Shown here one piece after another: positions 1 through 8,829 of a DNA stretch of 64,000 nucleotides (positions are counted from its first letter, which is position 1; each line of letters starts with the position of its first letter). The stretch comes from Hyphomicrobiales bacterium (GTDB taxonomy: Bacteria; Pseudomonadota; Alphaproteobacteria; Rhizobiales; Rhizobiaceae). Both the position numbers and the translations under genes were made by a program. The stretch is from the NCBI GenBank assembly GCA_900489925.1, contig UEHQ01000001.1, forward strand, positions 114,387 through 178,386, written 5' to 3'. Under the pieces are notes generated by a model. The model ran no database searches, was not told the DNA's origin, and saw only the letters and a program-made list of their open reading frames with translations.

Positions 1-499
1 CGATCGACGAACCGAAGGTGGAGCCTGCCGTGCCCGATGCAAGCGCTGCCCGCATCATGAAGAAGACGGCGATGCCGGCGATCACGAACTCGATGCCAAG
101 GCGAGCCTTGCCGGAAAAGCCCTTGTGGCTCTGCTTGCTGACCTTGAGATAGTCGTCATAGAAGCCGATGGCGCCGAACCCGAGTGTGACGAGCAGTGTC
201 GCGACGACGTAGACGTTGGAAAGATCAGCCCAGAGCAGCGACGAGCCGACGATGCCGGCGAGGATCATCAGGCCGCCCATGGTCGGCGTACCGGCTTTCT
301 TGAAATGCGTCTGCGGCCCGTCGGCGCGGATCGGCTGGCCCTTGCCCTGCCGAATGCGCAGCGAATTGATGATCATGGGTCCGAAGAGGAAGACGATCAG
401 CGCAGAGGTAAACAGGGAAGCGCCCGTGCGGAAGGTAATGTACCTGAAGAGGTTCAAAAACTTCAGGTGTTCCGACAGTTCGACTAGCCAAATCAGCAT
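1..499 (-). CDS. mraY: phospho-N-acetylmuramoyl-pentapeptide transferase MraY (N-terminal part; cut by window edge)
   Basis: This is the N-terminal 166 residues of MraY, the polytopic inner-membrane enzyme that transfers phospho-MurNAc-pentapeptide to undecaprenyl phosphate to make lipid I. The reverse-strand reading from the ATG at 499 begins [20 protein letters not shown] and contains the family segments [33 protein letters not shown] and the acidic [11 protein letters not shown] loop. The gene lies 22 nt downstream of murF and continues beyond base 1, so its C-terminal half is not visible. Position and sequence both fit the canonical dcw order, so identification is firm. Confidence 0.95.
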   Translation of the reverse strand, partial: MLIWLVELSEHLKFLNLFRYITFRTGASLFTSALIVFLFGPMIINSLRIRQGKGQPIRADGPQTHFKKAGTPTMGGLMILAGIVGSSLLWADLSNVYVVATLLVTLGFGAIGFYDDYLKVSKQSHKGFSGKARLGIEFVIAGIAVFFMMRAALASGTAGSTFGSSI

Positions 500-521
500 T
501 CAGGGCCCCTTGTTTACCCGC

Positions 522-1955
522 TCAAAATTCGCGTTGCGTGTCGGCAAATGGCGGGAACTTGTCAAGGAGCGCGGCGACAATCTTGCCGAAACCGATGCCC
601 AGTGACGATTTTACCATCAGCACGTCGCCTGGCGCGACCGAGTCCAATACATATTCGATGAGATCTTCCGTCTTCTCGCGGTGCTCGACCTGGACGCTGT
701 CAGGAAGCGATTCCTTGAGCGCGACCATTTCGGGACCAGCAAGCCAGACATGTTCGATGCCGGCCGCAAGCAACGGTCCGGCGAGATCAGAGTGTACCTT
801 CTGGGCGTAGTCGCCCATCTCCAGCATGTCGCCAAGCACGGCGATGCGGCGGCCGGTTCCCGTGGGAACCGAGCTTGCGAGCACGGCGATCGCCGCGCGC
901 ATCGAAGCCGGGTTGGCATTGTAGCTTTCGTCGACAACAGTAAAGGTGCCGTGATTGATCGACAGCTTGTGGCGTCGGCCCCTGCCCTTCTCCGGCTGGA
1001 GCGTCGCGAGTGCCGCGATCGCCTGCTGCAGATCGGCACCAACGATGGTCACCACGCCGAGCGCCGCAAGCGCGTTTTCGGCGATGTGACGACCAGGCGC
1101 GCCGATCGCGACTTCCTTGGTCTCGCCGTCGATCGTGATCCAGAGCGTCGAGCTCTGATCGGCGCCATTGAATTCCGCAAGCCGGAACTCCGCCTTCGCA
1201 TGCTGTCCAAACGAGTGGATATGCTCGATGCCGAGCGATTGTGCCGTGCGATCGAGGAAATTGTATTGGTCGTTGTCACGATTGAGCACCACGTGGCCGC
1301 CGGGAACGACACCCTCGAAGATCTCGGCCTTGGCGGTGGCGATTTCCTTGATGCTCTTGAAGTTGCCAAGATGCGCCGGCGCGATCGTGGTGATCACGGC
1401 CACATGCGGCTCGATCATCTTCACCAGCGGGCGAATTTCGTCGGGGTGGTTCATGCCGACTTCGAACACGCCAAAATAGGTGTCGAGCGGCATGCGCGCG
1501 AGCGTGAGCGGTACACCCCAGTGGTTATTGAAGGAGGCGACGGAGGCGTGAACCTTGCCTGACGGCGAGAGAACGCGCCGCAACATTTCCTTGGTGGTCG
1601 TCTTTCCGACGGAGCCGGTGACGGCAATGATCTGGGCGCGGGAACGCGCGCGCGCGGCCAGACCGAGCTTGCCGAGCGCCGCCAACACGTCCTCGACGAC
1701 GATCATGGGAACGGTCAGGCGGCCCATGGCCGGAAGACGTGACTCGCTGACGACGAGAAGAGATGCACCATTGGCCATTGCCATCGACGCATAATCATGG
1801 CCGTCGACACGATCGCCCTTGATGGCGAAGAAGGCCTCGCCGGGACCGATGGAGCGGCTATCGATGGAAATGCCGGTAATGCCCTCAGGCAGGGTCCCGA
1901 AGGGACGCCCCGCCATCGCGGCAATCATGTCTTCCGTGGTCCAAAGCCAGTTCAC
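522..1955 (-). CDS. murF: UDP-N-acetylmuramoyl-tripeptide--D-alanyl-D-alanine ligase MurF
   Basis: MurF (477 aa) is the cytoplasmic ATP-dependent ligase that adds D-Ala-D-Ala to UDP-MurNAc-tripeptide, the last soluble step of peptidoglycan precursor synthesis. The N-terminal uridine-binding domain carries [16 protein letters not shown] near residues 30-45. The Mur-ligase P-loop [15 protein letters not shown] lies at about 111-125, followed by [11 protein letters not shown] and the C-terminal [14 protein letters not shown]. Its start codon overlaps the murE stop (ATGA, 1952-1955), which implies translational coupling. Length is normal for the family. Confidence 0.96.
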   Translation of the reverse strand: MNWLWTTEDMIAAMAGRPFGTLPEGITGISIDSRSIGPGEAFFAIKGDRVDGHDYASMAMANGASLLVVSESRLPAMGRLTVPMIVVEDVLAALGKLGLAARARSRAQIIAVTGSVGKTTTKEMLRRVLSPSGKVHASVASFNNHWGVPLTLARMPLDTYFGVFEVGMNHPDEIRPLVKMIEPHVAVITTIAPAHLGNFKSIKEIATAKAEIFEGVVPGGHVVLNRDNDQYNFLDRTAQSLGIEHIHSFGQHAKAEFRLAEFNGADQSSTLWITIDGETKEVAIGAPGRHIAENALAALGVVTIVGADLQQAIAALATLQPEKGRGRRHKLSINHGTFTVVDESYNANPASMRAAIAVLASSVPTGTGRRIAVLGDMLEMGDYAQKVHSDLAGPLLAAGIEHVWLAGPEMVALKESLPDSVQVEHREKTEDLIEYVLDSVAPGDVLMVKSSLGIGFGKIVAALLDKFPPFADTQREF

Positions 1956-3412
1956 GATTTCAGCTCCTCCAAAGCCTTACGCAATTCGGCATGATCCGAA
2001 AACGGCAGGGTGACGCCTCCGATCGTCTGCCCTTCCTCATGGCCCTTGCCGGCCACGATCAGCGTATCGCCCGACGTCAGCATGCCCACAGCTTCACGGA
2101 TGGCCGTTGCGCGGTCGCCGATTTCGGATGCGCAGCCCGCAGCCGCCATGATCTCGGCGCGGATCGAAGCGGGCTCTTCCGAGCGCGGATTGTCGTCGGT
2201 CACGATCACGACATCAGCCAGACGGCAGGCGATTTCGCCCATGATCGGACGCTTGCCCCGATCGCGATCGCCACCACAGCCGAACACGACGATGACGCGA
2301 CCCGTCGTGAACGGGCGCACGGACTCCAGAACATTGGCCAGCGCATCGGGCTTGTGCGCGTAATCGACATAGGCCAGCGCGCCATCCTTGGTATGGCCGA
2401 CGAGTTCAAGGCGACCGGACGCGCCCTGAAGCTTCTCGAGTGCCGCCATTGCAACCTTGGCCGGAACACCTGTGGACATCGCAAGGCCGGCGGCAACGAG
2501 CGCGTTGGCCACCTGGAAATCGCCCGCGAGCGGAATATCCACTTCGAAGATCTCGCCGTCGGCATGGATCTCCGCGACTTGCTTGTGCCGGAAATGCTCG
2601 ACGCGCTTCAGCGTCAGGTAGTCGCCCTTGCGACCCACGGTGCGAACATCGTGCCCCGCGTCCTTCGCCGCCGCGATCGCCTGCGCCGACCAGGCATCAT
2701 CGGCGAAGATCACCGCCGGCGAGCCCTTCGACAACAGCGTATCGAACAGCCGCATCTTCGCAGCCATGTAGCTCTCGATCGTCGGATGGTAGTCCATATG
2801 ATCGCGGCCGAGATTGGTGAAGGCGGCAGCCGCGAGCTTCACGCCATCCAACCGGCACTGGTCAAGGCCGTGGCTGGATGCCTCCATCGACGCGTGGGTG
2901 ACGCCCTCGTCGGAAAGCTCCGCCAGAAGCGCATGCAGGGAAACCGGATCGGGCGTCGTCAGCGAGCCGTATTCGTTGCGGGTTGGCGAGACGACGCCGG
3001 TGGTGCCGATCATCGCTGCCGGATGACCCGCATGGGCCCAGATCTGGCGGGTGAAGGAGGCGACGGACGTCTTTCCGGCGGTGCCCGTGACGGCCACCAT
3101 CGTTTCCGGCTGCTTGCCGTAGAAATGCGAAGCGGCGATCGACAGGAACCGGCGAGGCTCGCTCACCACAAGGACCGGAATGGAGGCATCGACGCTGTGG
3201 GCAGCAATGGCAACGGCGGCGCCACGCGCCGCCGCGTCGGCAATGAAGCCTGCGCCATCGGCCTTGGTACCGGCAACGGCAACGAACGCCATGCCGGGTG
3301 CAATCTTCCTGCTATCGGAGGAAAGGCCGGAAATCTCCAGCCCGCCTACCGGTCCGTCCAACTGGTCCTTGAGTTCAGGAAACGCGTTTCCCGCGAGGTC
3401 TCTCAATCTCAT
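1952..3412 (-). CDS. murE: UDP-N-acetylmuramoyl-L-alanyl-D-glutamate--2,6-diaminopimelate ligase MurE
   Basis: MurE adds meso-diaminopimelate to UDP-MurNAc-L-Ala-D-Glu in the cytoplasm. The P-loop [13 protein letters not shown] is near residue 107. The C-terminal DDNPRSE motif is the signature of DAP-specific rather than Lys-specific enzymes, and GKGHEEGQ follows it. I chose the ATG at 3412 (protein begins [13 protein letters not shown], as rhizobial MurE does), preceded by a purine-rich GAAGAAGAAAAG. The frame is open up to an ATG at 3469, but that start has no Shine-Dalgarno and would add 19 basic residues. The gene is coupled to murF downstream and follows ftsI closely. Confidence 0.95.
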   Translation of the reverse strand: MRLRDLAGNAFPELKDQLDGPVGGLEISGLSSDSRKIAPGMAFVAVAGTKADGAGFIADAAARGAAVAIAAHSVDASIPVLVVSEPRRFLSIAASHFYGKQPETMVAVTGTAGKTSVASFTRQIWAHAGHPAAMIGTTGVVSPTRNEYGSLTTPDPVSLHALLAELSDEGVTHASMEASSHGLDQCRLDGVKLAAAAFTNLGRDHMDYHPTIESYMAAKMRLFDTLLSKGSPAVIFADDAWSAQAIAAAKDAGHDVRTVGRKGDYLTLKRVEHFRHKQVAEIHADGEIFEVDIPLAGDFQVANALVAAGLAMSTGVPAKVAMAALEKLQGASGRLELVGHTKDGALAYVDYAHKPDALANVLESVRPFTTGRVIVVFGCGGDRDRGKRPIMGEIACRLADVVIVTDDNPRSEEPASIRAEIMAAAGCASEIGDRATAIREAVGMLTSGDTLIVAGKGHEEGQTIGGVTLPFSDHAELRKALEELKS

Positions 3413-3479
3413 CGAATGTACTTTTCTTCTTCGAGCCGCCGCGCCCCCATGGCGAATCGGCTGCGACATTCATTCAGAC

Positions 3480-5231
3480 TCAATAAGACACCAACATGGC
3501 CGATCCGTCGTCACCGAACTTCGGTTCCACACCAAGGATTGGTGCGGCACGCGCAATGATGTTCTTGACCATCGGAGCAGCGGTATAAGCGGCGATGTTC
3601 TGCCCCTTCTCGCCATTGTGCGGTTCGTCGCAGAATGTCAGCACCACATACTTCGGATCGTCGATCGGAAATGCCGCCAGGAAGGCATTGAAGTTGAGGT
3701 TCGACGCATAGCGTCCGTTGACGACCTTGTCGGCCGTCCCGGTCTTGCCGCCGACATTGAAGCCTGGCACGTCTGCATTGCGGCCGGATCCCTTGATGCC
3801 GTTCAGCTTGAAGAGGTAGCGCACGTCATCGCTGGTGGTCTTCTTGACGACCACTTCGGCAACATCGTCCGCCTGTTCGCGCGTTCTCGGCAGGAAGGTC
3901 GGCTCGATCAGCTTGCCGCCATTGACGAGTGCCGCACCCGCAACGGCCGTCTGCAGCGGTGTCGTGGAGACACCGTGACCGAAGGAGATCGTCACCGAGT
4001 TGATCTTCTTCCAGACCTTCGGCTGGCTCGGCATTTTCACCTCGGGCAGCTCCGTCTGCATCTTCGTCAGCAGGCCGAGCTTCGTCAGATAGTCCTTCTG
4101 CGCGTCGATACCGACGATGTCGATGATGCGCGCAGTACCGACGTTGGACGAATACTGGAAGACTTCGGGAAGGGTCAGCCAGCGGCGCTGGCCGTGGAAG
4201 TCGTGAATGGTGAAACCGCCGATATGGATAGGCTGCGTCGCGTCGAAGCTATCGGTCAGCTTGACCTTGCCGGTATCAAGCGCCATCGCCAGGGAGAAGG
4301 TCTTGAAGGTCGAGCCCATTTCGAACGTGCCGTTCGACATGCGGTTCAACCAGCCTTCCTTGGCGCCTTCCATCGGATTGTTCGGATCGAAGTCAGGTGC
4401 AGAGGCCATGGCCAGCACTTCACCCGTGTGAATGTCGAGGACGACGGCACCGGCCCCCTTGGCCTCGTAGTTGGTGACGGCGTTGGCAACGACATCACGC
4501 ACGATATTCTGGACACGAATGTCGATCGACAGTTTGACCGGCTCGAGCGGCTGGTCGCTGGTCATGCCGACGGAAGCGAGATCGGCCAATCCCTGGTCGT
4601 CGATATACTTCTCCATGCCGGCAACGCCGCGGTTGTCGATATTGACGTAACCGAGAATGTGCGCGGCCGTCGCGCCGCCCGGATAGAAGCGACGCTTCTC
4701 CGGCCGGAAGCCGATACCAGGAATGCCAAGCGCCAGGATCTGACTCTGCTGCTTCGGCGTAAGCTGGCGGCGCAGCCATGCAAAGTGAGAGTTGCGATTG
4801 GCGAGCTTCTTGTACGTACCTTTCACATCAAGGTCCGGCAGAACAGTCGAAAGCTTTTCGACGGCCTCATCGGCGTCGACGACCTTGTTCGGTTCGGCAA
4901 ACAGCGAAACGGTGCGGATATCGGTGGCAAGAACCTCGCCATTCCGGTCGAGAATGTCAGGGCGGGACGCCATCAGGCGATCCGGCGGCAGGATGCTCGA
5001 TACCACATCGGGATCACGGATCGCATATTCCACCAGACGACCGCCGATCACGCAGTAGACGCCAAGGAAGGCGACGATCAGCAGGCCGACGCGGCTCTTT
5101 GCCTGTCCCGCACGCTTCTTGCGCGATCCCTGGATTGCGACGTTGCCGGAGGGGCCGCCAAAACGACTGTAAACGCCGGCGGAAAAATGCGCCTGGCTCT
5201 TTGAAACCATGATGCGTGAAAGAAAGGACAT
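3480..5231 (-). CDS. ftsI: peptidoglycan D,D-transpeptidase FtsI (PBP3)
   Basis: FtsI (583 aa) is the septum-specific class B penicillin-binding protein that crosslinks new peptidoglycan at division. One membrane anchor (VGLLIVAFLGVYCVIGGRLVE, roughly residues 48-66) follows a basic cytoplasmic tail. The dimerisation domain contains RPDILDRNGEVLATD. The transpeptidase domain shows all three active-site motifs: STFK (catalytic Ser near 307), SSN (near 360) and KTGT (near 496). It sits between ftsL and murE, as in most dcw clusters. The C-terminus ends in a short hydrophobic tail. Confidence 0.96.
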   Translation of the reverse strand: MSFLSRIMVSKSQAHFSAGVYSRFGGPSGNVAIQGSRKKRAGQAKSRVGLLIVAFLGVYCVIGGRLVEYAIRDPDVVSSILPPDRLMASRPDILDRNGEVLATDIRTVSLFAEPNKVVDADEAVEKLSTVLPDLDVKGTYKKLANRNSHFAWLRRQLTPKQQSQILALGIPGIGFRPEKRRFYPGGATAAHILGYVNIDNRGVAGMEKYIDDQGLADLASVGMTSDQPLEPVKLSIDIRVQNIVRDVVANAVTNYEAKGAGAVVLDIHTGEVLAMASAPDFDPNNPMEGAKEGWLNRMSNGTFEMGSTFKTFSLAMALDTGKVKLTDSFDATQPIHIGGFTIHDFHGQRRWLTLPEVFQYSSNVGTARIIDIVGIDAQKDYLTKLGLLTKMQTELPEVKMPSQPKVWKKINSVTISFGHGVSTTPLQTAVAGAALVNGGKLIEPTFLPRTREQADDVAEVVVKKTTSDDVRYLFKLNGIKGSGRNADVPGFNVGGKTGTADKVVNGRYASNLNFNAFLAAFPIDDPKYVVLTFCDEPHNGEKGQNIAAYTAAPMVKNIIARAAPILGVEPKFGDDGSAMLVSY

Positions 5232-5233
5232 CT

Positions 5234-5644
5234 CTACTCCACAGATCCGGTTGCCATCAAATCGTCGTCCTCAGCTTCGGCCTTCGCGGGCACAGCCTTT
5301 GGCTTACTCTTCGTACCGCCTGCCTTCGCTTCGGTCACATCAGGCACGGGAACCTGCGACTTCAGCATCGGCAACTCCTTGGCATGAACAAGCGACGTCG
5401 ATGGCGTCGGCTGCAGCTGGAGCTCACTGTTGTAATTATTGACAAGCCGCTCGAGCCGGTTCGGCTGCGACTGCAGGGCCCAATCCGCTTTCAAGAGGTC
5501 GATCGTGTCCCGCTCGAGCTTGATCTCTGCTTCGAGGCGATGAACCTCTTCCAGCTTCAGCTCGGCACGATGCTTGATCGTGTAGGTCACGGCGGCTGCC
5601 GCCGTCATGACGCCGATGAGGATAAGATCGAAGGTTCTCAGCAT
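5234..5644 (-). CDS. ftsL: cell division protein FtsL-like
   Basis: This 136-residue protein has the FtsL architecture: a short N-terminus, one transmembrane helix (FDLILIGVMTAAAAVTYTI, about residues 4-22), a periplasmic heptad-rich segment (ELKLEEVHRLEAEIKLERDTIDLLKADW), and a low-complexity Pro/Ala/Lys tail that is rhizobial in character. FtsL bridges FtsB/FtsQ to FtsWI in the divisome. The ATG at 5644 is separated by one base from the rsmH stop and is preceded by GGAGCCTGAT; a frame-open extension upstream overlaps rsmH and is not credible. Identification rests on position and topology because FtsL sequence is poorly conserved. Confidence 0.88.
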   Translation of the reverse strand: MLRTFDLILIGVMTAAAAVTYTIKHRAELKLEEVHRLEAEIKLERDTIDLLKADWALQSQPNRLERLVNNYNSELQLQPTPSTSLVHAKELPMLKSQVPVPDVTEAKAGGTKSKPKAVPAKAEAEDDDLMATGSVE

Positions 5645-5645
5645 A

Positions 5646-6671
5646 TCAGGCTCCGAGCTTTCCGAGACTTGCAAGATTGGGCAGACCGAAGATCGACAGA
5701 TCCGCAGGTTCGGCGGCGGCATCGGTCCGCAGTCCGGCGCGCAGCTTGGCCGAGCGCGCCCGCGGATTTGCCTCTGCTTCCGCTTCGCTCGCAGACACCA
5801 TCGGCTTTCCGATCCGGTCGAACGTCGCAGCGCGTTCATGCGCGACCGGCAGGTGGCGCGAACCGGAGGCCTTGCCGGCGCGATCCGAAAAGAACGTCTT
5901 CACAATGCGGTCTTCCAGCGAATGAAAGGTGACAACGACAAGACGACCGCCAGGCTTCAGCGCGCGTTCGGCCGCGAAGAGCGCCTGCGCCAACTCGCCA
6001 AGCTCGTCGTTCACGAAGATGCGCAGAGCCTGGAATACACGCGTCGCCGGATGAATCTTGTCCTTCATCTTGCGCGGGGTAACGATCTCGATCAGGCCAG
6101 CCAGATCGCGCGTCGTTTCAAATGGCTTTTCAGCGCGGCGCTTCTCGATCGCGTGAGCGATACGCGGCGCCTGGCTTTCCTCGCCAAGGAAATGAAAGAT
6201 CCGAATAAGCTCGGCCACCTTGGCGCGATTGACGACATCCGCGGCAGACACACCCGCGGCCGACATGCGCATATCCAGCGGCCCGGACTTCTGGAACGAA
6301 AAGCCGCGCTCGGCCTCATCGATCTGCATCGACGACACGCCGATATCGAGCACGACGCCATCCAGCCCACCGGCGGGCGCGTGATCGGCCAATTGGGAGA
6401 ACTGCGAGTGAACAAGCCGGAGGTGGCCGCCGTGCGCCGCCACCAATGCCTGACCGGCGGCAATTGCCGTCGGATCGCGATCGAGCGCAACCACATCGGC
6501 ACCGGCCGCCAGGATGGCCGAGGTATAACCACCGGCGCCAAACGTCCCGTCCAGGATAATCTTACCGGAAGACGGCTCAAGCGCCGCAAGAACCTCGTTC
6601 AGAAGAACCGGAATATGGCGAATCGATCCGCCACCGGCATCAGATGAACCTCCGCCAGGATTCGCCACCAT
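5646..6671 (-). CDS. rsmH: 16S rRNA (cytosine(1402)-N(4))-methyltransferase RsmH
   Basis: RsmH (MraW, 341 aa) methylates C1402 of 16S rRNA using S-adenosylmethionine. The sequence begins [20 protein letters not shown] and continues into PVLLNEVL. It contains the SAM loop [23 protein letters not shown], the [20 protein letters not shown] motif and [13 protein letters not shown] near the C-terminus. The ATG at 6671 has an upstream GAGGGAA Shine-Dalgarno and lies 14 nt after the mraZ stop. The frame stays open far upstream across mraZ, but that extension is out of register with any RsmH. Confidence 0.95.
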   Translation of the reverse strand: MVANPGGGSSDAGGGSIRHIPVLLNEVLAALEPSSGKIILDGTFGAGGYTSAILAAGADVVALDRDPTAIAAGQALVAAHGGHLRLVHSQFSQLADHAPAGGLDGVVLDIGVSSMQIDEAERGFSFQKSGPLDMRMSAAGVSAADVVNRAKVAELIRIFHFLGEESQAPRIAHAIEKRRAEKPFETTRDLAGLIEIVTPRKMKDKIHPATRVFQALRIFVNDELGELAQALFAAERALKPGGRLVVVTFHSLEDRIVKTFFSDRAGKASGSRHLPVAHERAATFDRIGKPMVSASEAEAEANPRARSAKLRAGLRTDAAAEPADLSIFGLPNLASLGKLGA

Positions 6672-6685
6672 TCCGTTCCCTCGTT

Positions 6686-7126
6686 CTAGTTGGAACGCCT
6701 GCCCGCCAGCCTGCGTTCCCCTCGTGCCTGTGCCTGGGCAGCCTGAAATGCCTGCGGCTGCCACAGCTGAAAATGATCCGCCCGACCAACGAATGTCACT
6801 TCGTCCGAGATACTGGTGAAGTCGCGAATGAAATCCGTGACCATCAACCGCCCCTCGGCGTCGAGCTTCATGAAGACCCCGCCCCCATGAATAAGAAGCG
6901 ACACCTCGTTCGCATCCGGCGAAAACGGATCCTCCGCAGCGATCTGCCGTTCGAACCTTTCGAGAAGATCCGAACCGCCGACGCTGATCGCCGGAAACAC
7001 AAAGTCCTGAAAGCAATAGAGTTCCAGAACATTGCGCTGCGCCAGTACGGAACGAAATGCCGCCGGCACGGAAACCCGGCCCTTGGAATCGATCCTGTTG
7101 GTCGCATTTGAAAGGAAGCGGCTCAT
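6686..7126 (-). CDS. mraZ: transcriptional regulator MraZ
   Basis: MraZ (146 aa) is a double AbrB-like (SpoVT-AbrB) DNA-binding protein that represses its own dcw operon in Escherichia coli. The first half begins [21 protein letters not shown] and the second swapped-hairpin repeat is [19 protein letters not shown]. It heads the operon. I place the start at 7126 because it gives the family N-terminus; in-frame ATGs at 7138 and 7162 would add 4 or 12 residues. The C-terminal Gln/Ala/Arg-rich tail is typical of rhizobial homologues. Likely operators are described at 7302-7336. Confidence 0.94.
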   Translation of the reverse strand: MSRFLSNATNRIDSKGRVSVPAAFRSVLAQRNVLELYCFQDFVFPAISVGGSDLLERFERQIAAEDPFSPDANEVSLLIHGGGVFMKLDAEGRLMVTDFIRDFTSISDEVTFVGRADHFQLWQPQAFQAAQAQARGERRLAGRRSN

Positions 7127-7527
7127 GACACGAAACATCCGTTCCCGAAAGAGCCCGGACAAAAATCAGACGCCCGGAACCTCGAAATTCAGACACGGCC
7201 TCGCAAGCCGAACGAGACAAACCCCGCTCGACGCTCCCGCAACGGGAGGCGCCTTGGCTTTGCGATGAATGGGCACCTGATTGCCCTTGCGCAGTGCATG
7301 AATGGGATAACATGGGACCATATGGGCGTCAATGGGAAACGCCCGTCTCACGATGAGCGCAGTATCGAAAATTTATAAGCTGTTAAGTTTAACAAAGGGT
7401 TAGGATCGACCGATTATGGGGCAGACAGGCCGCCCCTTTTGCGCGCCCTGAGTGCGCCGCCAGAAATGGATTGCGAGTGGAAATAAGTGACCAGAAACAG
7501 GCAATTAGCCGCAGCGCCTGCAATCTC
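7127..7527. other. dcw operon upstream region
   Basis: This 401-nt gene-free stretch separates mraZ from the 3' end of a lipoprotein gene on the same strand. It holds the four phased ATGGG repeats (7302-7336) and a fifth out-of-phase ATGGG at 7269-7273. An AT-rich segment (about 7361-7397) upstream of the repeats is where the minus-strand operon promoter should lie, but I cannot pick a convincing -35/-10 pair. No credible small gene is visible. Confidence 0.6.
7302..7336 (-). promoter_or_regulatory. four 10-bp-phased ATGGG repeats, candidate MraZ operator
   Basis: ATGGG occurs on the plus strand at 7302, 7312, 7322 and 7332, i.e. four copies at an exact 10-bp period, about 175-210 bp upstream of the mraZ start. 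E. coli MraZ binds GTGGG direct repeats separated by 5-nt spacers, which is the same period and nearly the same core. Here the repeats read on the strand opposite to mraZ coding. That they are the MraZ target is inference. Confidence 0.7.
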
Positions 7528-7866
7528 TCATCGAGCAAGCAGCACATTTTCCATGTTGGGTGTTATCTTTTGCTCGCCATATAGAGCGATGTAGTCTTCG
7601 CGGGTGATGCGCCCGGAAGCAATACCGCTGATGATGCGGTTGCAGGCCACGACACCCACACGATCTTCCGACACCTTCAGCGCCGCAGCCGCCTCCTTGC
7701 GCGACTTTTCGGAAATGCGTCTCTCGATGCATGTCTGGATGACGGAGCTTCGTGCGGCGCTGCCGCCCCTGAGATAATAGGCAACGGCGTCATATTCCGA
7801 GCCATAAGAAGAACAACCGCTTGCTGTTACACATGCCACAAAAACAAACGCTGCAATGGGGCGCAT
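7528..7866 (-). CDS. small hypothetical lipoprotein
   Basis: This 112-residue protein is predicted to be exported and lipid-anchored. The ATG at 7866 begins MRPIAAFVFVACVTASGC, a hydrophobic signal peptide ending in a lipobox-like ASGC with the Cys at about residue 18. The mature part (RSSVIQTCIERRISEK, then EAAAALKVSEDRVGVVACNR and SGRITREDYIALYG) is mixed helical, with two further Cys. An in-frame upstream extension lacks signal-peptide logic and I left it out. No known function is recognised. It lies upstream of, but well separated from, the dcw operon on the same strand. Confidence 0.7.
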   Translation of the reverse strand: MRPIAAFVFVACVTASGCSSYGSEYDAVAYYLRGGSAARSSVIQTCIERRISEKSRKEAAAALKVSEDRVGVVACNRIISGIASGRITREDYIALYGEQKITPNMENVLLAR

Positions 7867-8047
7867 ACCGATCTCCCAACAGAACGCGAGAGAACTATGC
7901 GATGGATCGAGACTTCGCAACCTCAGCGGGACGGCACAACAGCCACTGCCCAACAGACAACCTGGGCGAGACAAGAACTAACCAACCCGACGGAGAGACA
8001 GCCAGAGCACCTTTTTCAAGAGCTCCACCGCACTACCTTCGGATGAG

Positions 8048-8062
8048 TTTAGATAGTCTAAA
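8048..8062. promoter_or_regulatory. perfect palindrome TTTAGA-TAG-TCTAAA
   Basis: A perfect inverted repeat with 6-bp arms and a 3-bp centre lies 83 bp upstream of the small zinc-ribbon gene. It resembles a shortened Irr-type iron-control element (family core TTTAGAA-N3-TTCTAAA), but the arms are one base shorter, so Irr binding is only a guess. It may instead serve the divergent lipoprotein gene. Confidence 0.35.
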
Positions 8063-8144
8063 ATAGCGTTGCACCGGGCAATTGATTACCTGCCATCCGA
8101 CAACATATTACCAACCTCTAAAACAAAGACGGTGGAGTAATGCG

Positions 8145-8336
8145 ATGACGAACTTCACATTGAAGGGGCTTCTTTCCGGGTGGGCACACGCACAGGTGCC
8201 GGTCCCGATCAAGAAGGGCATGACCGCCGACATCCGATGCGACGGCTGCGGAACGATATTCAAGCGCTGGTCCGTTCTCGCACACAGCAGCACTCTTTGC
8301 GAAGAGTGCCTGGCGAAATTGCCGACGGCACACTGA
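8145..8336 (+). CDS. small zinc-ribbon-like protein
   Basis: This 63-residue protein carries two CXXC pairs, CDGC and CEEC, separated by 21 residues (IRCDGCGTIFKRWSVL then TLCEECLAKL). That is the layout of a single zinc ribbon. The start at 8145 is preceded by GGTGGAG with a 7-nt spacer; the frame is open a little further upstream without a better signal. There is no signal peptide or membrane segment, so it is likely cytosolic. Function is unknown; such proteins may bind nucleic acid or a protein partner. It stands alone, running convergently toward rnpB. Confidence 0.7.
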   Translation: MTNFTLKGLLSGWAHAQVPVPIKKGMTADIRCDGCGTIFKRWSVLAHSSTLCEECLAKLPTAH

Positions 8337-8381
8337 CCCGATCGGAGCTCGCAGCCGACACGTCGGCGTGTGCAGGGATAA

Positions 8382-8781
8382 TCGCCAGTTGGCCTGTAAG
8401 CCGGGTTCTGTATGGCTCCGGCCGAAACCGGAACGTGGCAGCCATTCCTCTGGGACAGCGCTCGCGCGCTGCCTCTCGCAACCCACCCGGATGACTGGCC
8501 TGGAAACCAGCCGGACGGCTTGCGCCGTCCGCGTCATCCCTATTCGGTCTTGCTCCCGGTGGGGTTTACCTTGCCATCGCCGTTGCCGGAGATGCGGTGG
8601 GCTCTTACCCCACCCTTTCACCCTTACCTGCCAAGGCAGGCGGTTTGCTTTCTGTGGCACTTTCCCTGAGGTCGCCCTCGCCGGACGTTATCCGGCACCG
8701 TGTTTCCGTGGAGCCCGGACTTTCCTCACCCTACCGTCTTTCGACATTGGTAAAGCGCGGCTGCCCGGCCAACTGGCATGG
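8382..8781 (-). ncRNA. rnpB: RNase P RNA (class A)
   Basis: The reverse strand carries the conserved 5' block GAGGAAAGTCCGGGCTCC (around 8712-8730), the universal AGGTAAGGGTGAAAGGGTG-like block (about 8616-8634) and the 3' block ACAGAACCCGGCTTA (about 8398-8412). The P1 helix closes the molecule: CCAGTTGGCC near the 5' end pairs with GGCCAACTGG near the 3' end. This RNA is the catalytic subunit that matures tRNA 5' ends. The exact ends are estimated from P1 and may be off by several bases. Length is normal for Alphaproteobacteria. Confidence 0.95.
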
Positions 8782-8829
8782 CTCCCTTAACGGACTGTCC
8801 TGACGATTGCTACCGAAATATCGGCAGCA

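Noticed and set aside
1991..5204. Long plus-strand open frames of 522 and 674 codons across murE and ftsI
   Set aside because: They are antisense to well-defined essential genes and show Arg/His/Asp-rich shadow composition without motifs.
6672..7313. N-terminal extension of the rsmH frame by over 200 codons across mraZ
   Set aside because: mraZ in another frame is conserved and the RsmH family start is at 6671.
7418..7442. GGGGC...GCCCCTTTT that could be a plus-strand terminator
   Set aside because: No plus-strand gene ends nearby and the stem is only 5 bp with a large loop.
8368..8803. Several overlapping short open frames on both strands
   Set aside because: The segment is the RNase P RNA gene, recognised by its conserved blocks and P1 pairing.
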